In this document: positions 60,201 through 64,000 of the stretch, piece by piece
Layout of the letters: each line of letters starts with the position of its first letter
Numbering within the stretch: position 1 is the stretch's first letter
Assembly (NCBI GenBank): GCA_030544235.1
Contig: CM060466.1
Location: forward strand, 22,053,575-22,117,574
Reading direction: 5' to 3'
Length of the DNA: 64,000 nt
Origin: Lepturacanthus savala
Lineage: Eukaryota > Chordata > Actinopteri > Scombriformes > Trichiuridae
Translations under genes and position numbers: made by a program
The notes under the pieces: model-generated
Databases searched by the model: none
What the model was told of the DNA's origin: nothing
The model's input: the letters and a program-made list of their open reading frames with translations, nothing else

Positions 60201-61739
60201 CTTATATTAAAAAAAAAATCTATTATCTTAGTAAGATGTGCATAATGAAAATTCATTATGATATGCTTGTTTTCACTGAGGTGTGTGTGTGTGTGTAAGG
60301 TGCCAAACGTTATGATAATTATCCATTCTGTCAGTCTGAGTCATCATTTGTGTATGGGTGTGGCAATGTTACATGTTAACATGTTATCAAGTGCTAATTG
60401 TTTGTTTATAAACCTTAATGAGCTGTGGCCTAATCCTCAACGGTTACCATGGCAACTTGAGCTGGTTGCCAATGACAACAGCTGCAGGTAGAGCCGAACA
60501 GAAATGAGGAAAAAAACAGCATTTTTCTCTCTCTGCGCTGGTCTCCTATTTTAACTTCGACTGACAAAACAGTAGATTCGATCAGAAAATAATATTGACC
60601 ATCATCAACGTAAGGACTTCACTAAAGTTTTGGTGTGATTTGGTGTCTCTACAGTAAATATTTCGGAGACACTGGCAACTTTAAAACAGAGGTATGTTCT
60701 GCTTCTCTGAAAATCTTTGTATTGAAGTCAATAAGGCGCAAAGACAGACGTGGCCGCGCTCAGAGGCTGCCCATTCAAATTCAGTAAATCTCAGATATTT
60801 TGAGAAAGAGAAAAATTCTAGATTTTTTTATTCTCCTACATTCTAAGTAATAATGTCATCCACTGAAGCATTCCGTTCCATAGGCTCCCATTATAAACTC
60901 AAAAAAATCTATAAAAATGTTCCTTGTCATTGATCAGTAATTGAAAACTATATTACCTATATATCATATCACCTTATATATATTAAAACATGGTATAATA
61001 CATGAATACACAAGACATCTGTCTTCAGTTTAAAGGGAGTCTTGAGCTGAAAGTATCCCCAAGCAGTAGGCAGCAGTTAGCAGTGCAAAAACTGATGATT
61101 TGACCTTGTCCCAATTATTCTCTGAGAAAATCTTGTGCAGTATTTTGCAACTTGTGTAATAAAAAGTAATAGTACACCATTCACTGTCAAGACTCACCTT
61201 TTGATATATAATTCGCTTGGGTCCTCTTAAAGATTTAGGATGAGTTAGGTGCCGAAATCTGTCTGGAAGAGGAATATGAAACAATTCACGGTATAAGAAT
61301 AGAGCTCAGAGCTTCGTGCAATTGCCCTAGAGCCCTAATGAGACATGGAGTCAAATAAGCGGGCTCTCAAGTACATTCTGTTTGATCTAAAGGCAGGAGC
61401 TAATTTGCCTTCTGTGCATGAATCTTCCCTCTGGGCATGCAGGGAGTTCCTAGGTAAAAGGCAAATCGATTATTCAACACATTTGCTTTGATATTGTGAG
61501 GATAATACTAATAGAAATTATAATAACAATATTACATTTTATGAGCCTCCAGTGCTGGGACAAAAAAAACATTTATGCTTGCTTTGGAAACCAATGCCAG
61601 AGCATATAGTGCATTTTGACTATAACTTTTGATGTAGTGACTGTATATCCAAGTAAAAACAATGGCAGCTGCCACAGAGGAGTCTCTGGGCTCAGGGAGG
61701 AAGGGGTGGGATTGGTTTTACACATCGAAGGATGGAATA
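57286..61739. other. Gene-free stretch
   Basis: No gene or RNA supported. Microsatellites: GT/CA tracts near 58430-58470, 58711-58732 and 60281-60297. The rest is AT-rich sequence I cannot assign. Confidence 0.4.
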
Positions 61740-61747
61740 TGCTAAAC

Positions 61748-61865
61748 CAGGGGTGTCTAATCCTGATCCTGAAGGGCCAGTGTGGGTGCAGACTTTTGTT
61801 TCAACCAAGCAGTTACACACCTGATTCCCACAACGGCCCTCAATGACCAGGACTGGACACCCCTG
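61748..61865. mobile_element. Short hAT-like MITE, 118 bp, with 8-bp target duplication
   Basis: The ends CAGGGGTGTCTAATCCTG and, in reverse complement, CAGGGGTGTCCAGTCCTG are inverted copies. The flanks TGCTAAAC (61740-61747) and TGCTAAAT (61866-61873) agree at 7 of 8 bases, as expected for hAT insertion. It shares its core with the element at 10983-11149. Confidence 0.85.
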
Positions 61866-62679
61866 TGCTAAATGAACCCGTGGTGATGACAGCACCGCCA
61901 CAGAATTCATAGGCAGGAGTGACTTCTGGGAGAAACTCTCTACCTGTGAGATATTAGGCAATAACATACACAAAGCTTTACAGTCAACATCAAATCCTCT
62001 TGTTGCCAGGAGAATATACATTAGAAAAGAGACTTGATTTCCCGTATACATTCATTAATAATATGGTTGTGAATAATTTATTTCTCTTCAGCTCTCGGAG
62101 CTGTGGCAATACAGGAATGAAAACTTATACTGTTTGGATTCCTGACAATTAAATATTGATTTGTAGGAGTTCTTAGTAGGAATGATGTTGGTTTAAAGGA
62201 TAAGTTCATAATATTTCAAGTCCTAAAACCAGGCCTGGCGCCCAAATTAACACTGATCCATGTTTTTCTTGCTGTAATCATTTATTCTCTTCACACTAGC
62301 AAGGGTGGGGGTGCAAGTGCAAAAGTGCACTTAAAAGTTTATTTGAAGCTAGTAGAATGCATCAGTCATCCAAATTACACAAATCAATTCAGTGTCTTTT
62401 AAATGTACTGTCATTTTACTGCCAAAGTTGCTCTTTATTTATAATAATTCACCTGAACAGGAAAAAAAAGTGTCTTGGCACAAATAGGGAATTTTTCTCT
62501 CTCATTAGATAAACACTTTGACTACCTCAGGCTGCTGAAGTCTTATATTATTCTCAGGTAAACTTTTAAATCCATTTTTGCTAGAGAGGAGCTGTGGATT
62601 TTCTCCCCATCACTTACATTGTAAGGGGATATTCTAAGGGTCAGAATGAACAGCAGGAATGTGAACAGCAAGCAAAATC

Positions 62680-62950
62680 TCTTTCAGTGATAATATGGGC
62701 CCTATGACTATTGATTTATGTCATTTAATGCTGTAGTTTGTGTACAGATGTGTGTGCCAGGAGTGTTCAAACTGTTCAAAAATCAAAAAGACACTTACTG
62801 TATGTTTAAGTTCAAATGTTGCTTAGTGTGAACGCATAGTGGATTCATCCATAGAAAAATGCACACAGACTGTATTTAGACACTTAAAGTAAGCGGTCAG
62901 GACCTATAGGGAGTTGTGATATGATATCTATACAGTTACCAGCCATGGTT
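62680..62950. repeat. Interspersed repeat, related to 52936-53260
   Basis: GATTCATCCATAGAAAAATG, then CACACAGACTGTATTTAGAC and GTCAGGACCTATAGGGAG match parts of a percomorph repeat family of which 52936-53260 holds other parts. The match is judged from memory and overlap is partial. Confidence 0.4.
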
Positions 62951-63876
62951 AACGGGGGCGTTAATATTCCCTTCAAATCAACCCAGGCCAGATGAGATGT
63001 TGACTAATGTCCCTGGTGAATAAATATAATAAATAAATAAATGAACTGAATCTCTTTACATTTACATGACCCCACTGATGCACATTTAACATATGCATGT
63101 ACATTTCCCAGTAACTTGGATTAGTTGTAGGCTGCCACGCTGCATTCATTTGAGATAGGAAGTGGAATAATTCTGTAACAGAAACTATTTAATATAGACA
63201 GTTATTTTGGCACAATGGAGTTTTTCCCCAGAGACTTGTGTTTACCTATTTATTATTTTAAAAATATGTACAGTGTGAGCAGTCACACTTGCCTAAGCAA
63301 AAGCAAGCAAATGATCATTGAATTATTAATGAGGTCAAACACATATATGTTAGCTAGTTGACACAACATACCACACTGCTCTTTTTAAATGAAAAACAAA
63401 TTCAAAGCTTGTGTAGATCTGGAGAATTAGCAAACATTTAGGGAAACTGCGCTGTTAACTACACATACTTTTAACCTATTTTGAATGTGAATGCATATTT
63501 GCAGTATTTTCAAACTATTGTGTTTGCATATCTGCAGAATGAGTTGCATCACTTGGTGTTCTGTGTGTATGATGCAACTCTCTCCCTAAGCATGAAACAT
63601 GACACATCTAAAGGCCACAGTGTATTCCATCCTTACATAGAACAAAAACAGGAAGGCTTTGGGTCAGTTTTCTCAGAATTTTTGAGAGATGCTTTTTTAA
63701 AATCTTCCCTCAACTTACTATTGGGTGCTGACCCAGATTTTGCTGGACCTACAGCACCCAGCAGCAGAGTGTGTAACACTGGCAGGATAGGGCGTAGTGC
63801 GAACAGGAGCCATGATGGAGAATACTAATAGGAAAGAGCAAGGATGACTCAGTATTATCACTGCATCTCACTACAG

Positions 63877-64000
63877 GGGCGGAGGTGAAGACCCGTCTCT
63901 GAACGCCCACTCTCCTTCTCCTACCAACGGGCCAGCCACAGACACTCAGACGGGGCGAGGAGAAAGAGGAGGAGGAGTCCAGAGGGTGGTGGATTTCACC
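63877..64000 (+). CDS. Candidate exon open to the window edge
   Basis: A pyrimidine-containing acceptor (TGCATCTCACTACAG) is followed by one frame without stops to the end of the window; the other two frames meet stops within 25 bases. The 41 residues begin GGGEDPSLNAHSPSPTNGPA and end GVQRVVDFT, rich in Gly, Ser, Pro and Thr, like a linker. A Pro/Thr-rich segment after a signal-peptide exon and a very long first intron is reminiscent of SEZ6-family genes, but I have no alignment to support this. The product is unknown. It could also be a chance frame. Confidence 0.4.

Overview
The window is nuclear DNA from a ray-finned fish, most likely a percomorph teleost. Three things point there: spliced vertebrate genes with GT-AG introns, AT-rich intergenic DNA full of CA, GT and AT microsatellites, and several interspersed families that I recognise as typical of spiny-rayed fish (a tRNA-derived SINE, Tc1-like elements, short hAT-like elements, and an 'AGTACTT'-rich repeat). 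There is no bacterial, viral or organellar gene content.

Region 1 (1-21,300) is the gene-dense part and holds two complete, divergently transcribed housekeeping genes. suz12 (minus, 371-9,484, 17 coding exons, 692 aa) encodes the PRC2 subunit with its C2H2 zinc finger and VEFS box. utp6 (plus, 11,853-20,892, 19 coding exons, 595 aa) encodes a HAT-repeat subunit of the U3 snoRNP/SSU processome. I traced both exon by exon; every junction keeps frame and the summed exons are divisible by three. The human SUZ12-UTP6 pair has the same head-to-head arrangement. The 2.4 kb between the start codons holds two promoter-like areas (CCAAT boxes and an E2F-type site for suz12; an ETS motif for utp6).

Region 2 (21,300-28,600) holds a SINE, a two-exon minus-strand gene for a small tail-anchored membrane protein that I do not recognise (exon 2 at 22,900-23,168, exon 1 at 26,371-26,528, with a one-base frame conflict in exon 1), and several copies of a terminal-inverted-repeat element with TATCATCRCCCTATT ends.

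Region 3 (28,600-30,150) is a GC-rich, CpG-island-like block with a full match to the CTCF core motif at its left edge and a short ORF with a signal-peptide-like start and strong Kozak context.

Region 4 (30,150-63,870) is about 34 kb without any gene I can support: repeats (nested Tc1-like remnants, a nested hAT/Tc1-like pair, microsatellites) and unique AT-rich sequence that could be intron or regulatory desert. At the right edge (63,877-64,000) a splice acceptor opens a reading frame that runs off the window. It may be exon 2 of a plus-strand gene whose first exon lies in the CpG block, with the 34 kb as its first intron; this is inference. I found no clearly new biological system. The most useful leads are the frame-conflicted tail-anchored gene, the CTCF/CpG boundary, the possible long-intron gene, and the inverted-repeat element family.
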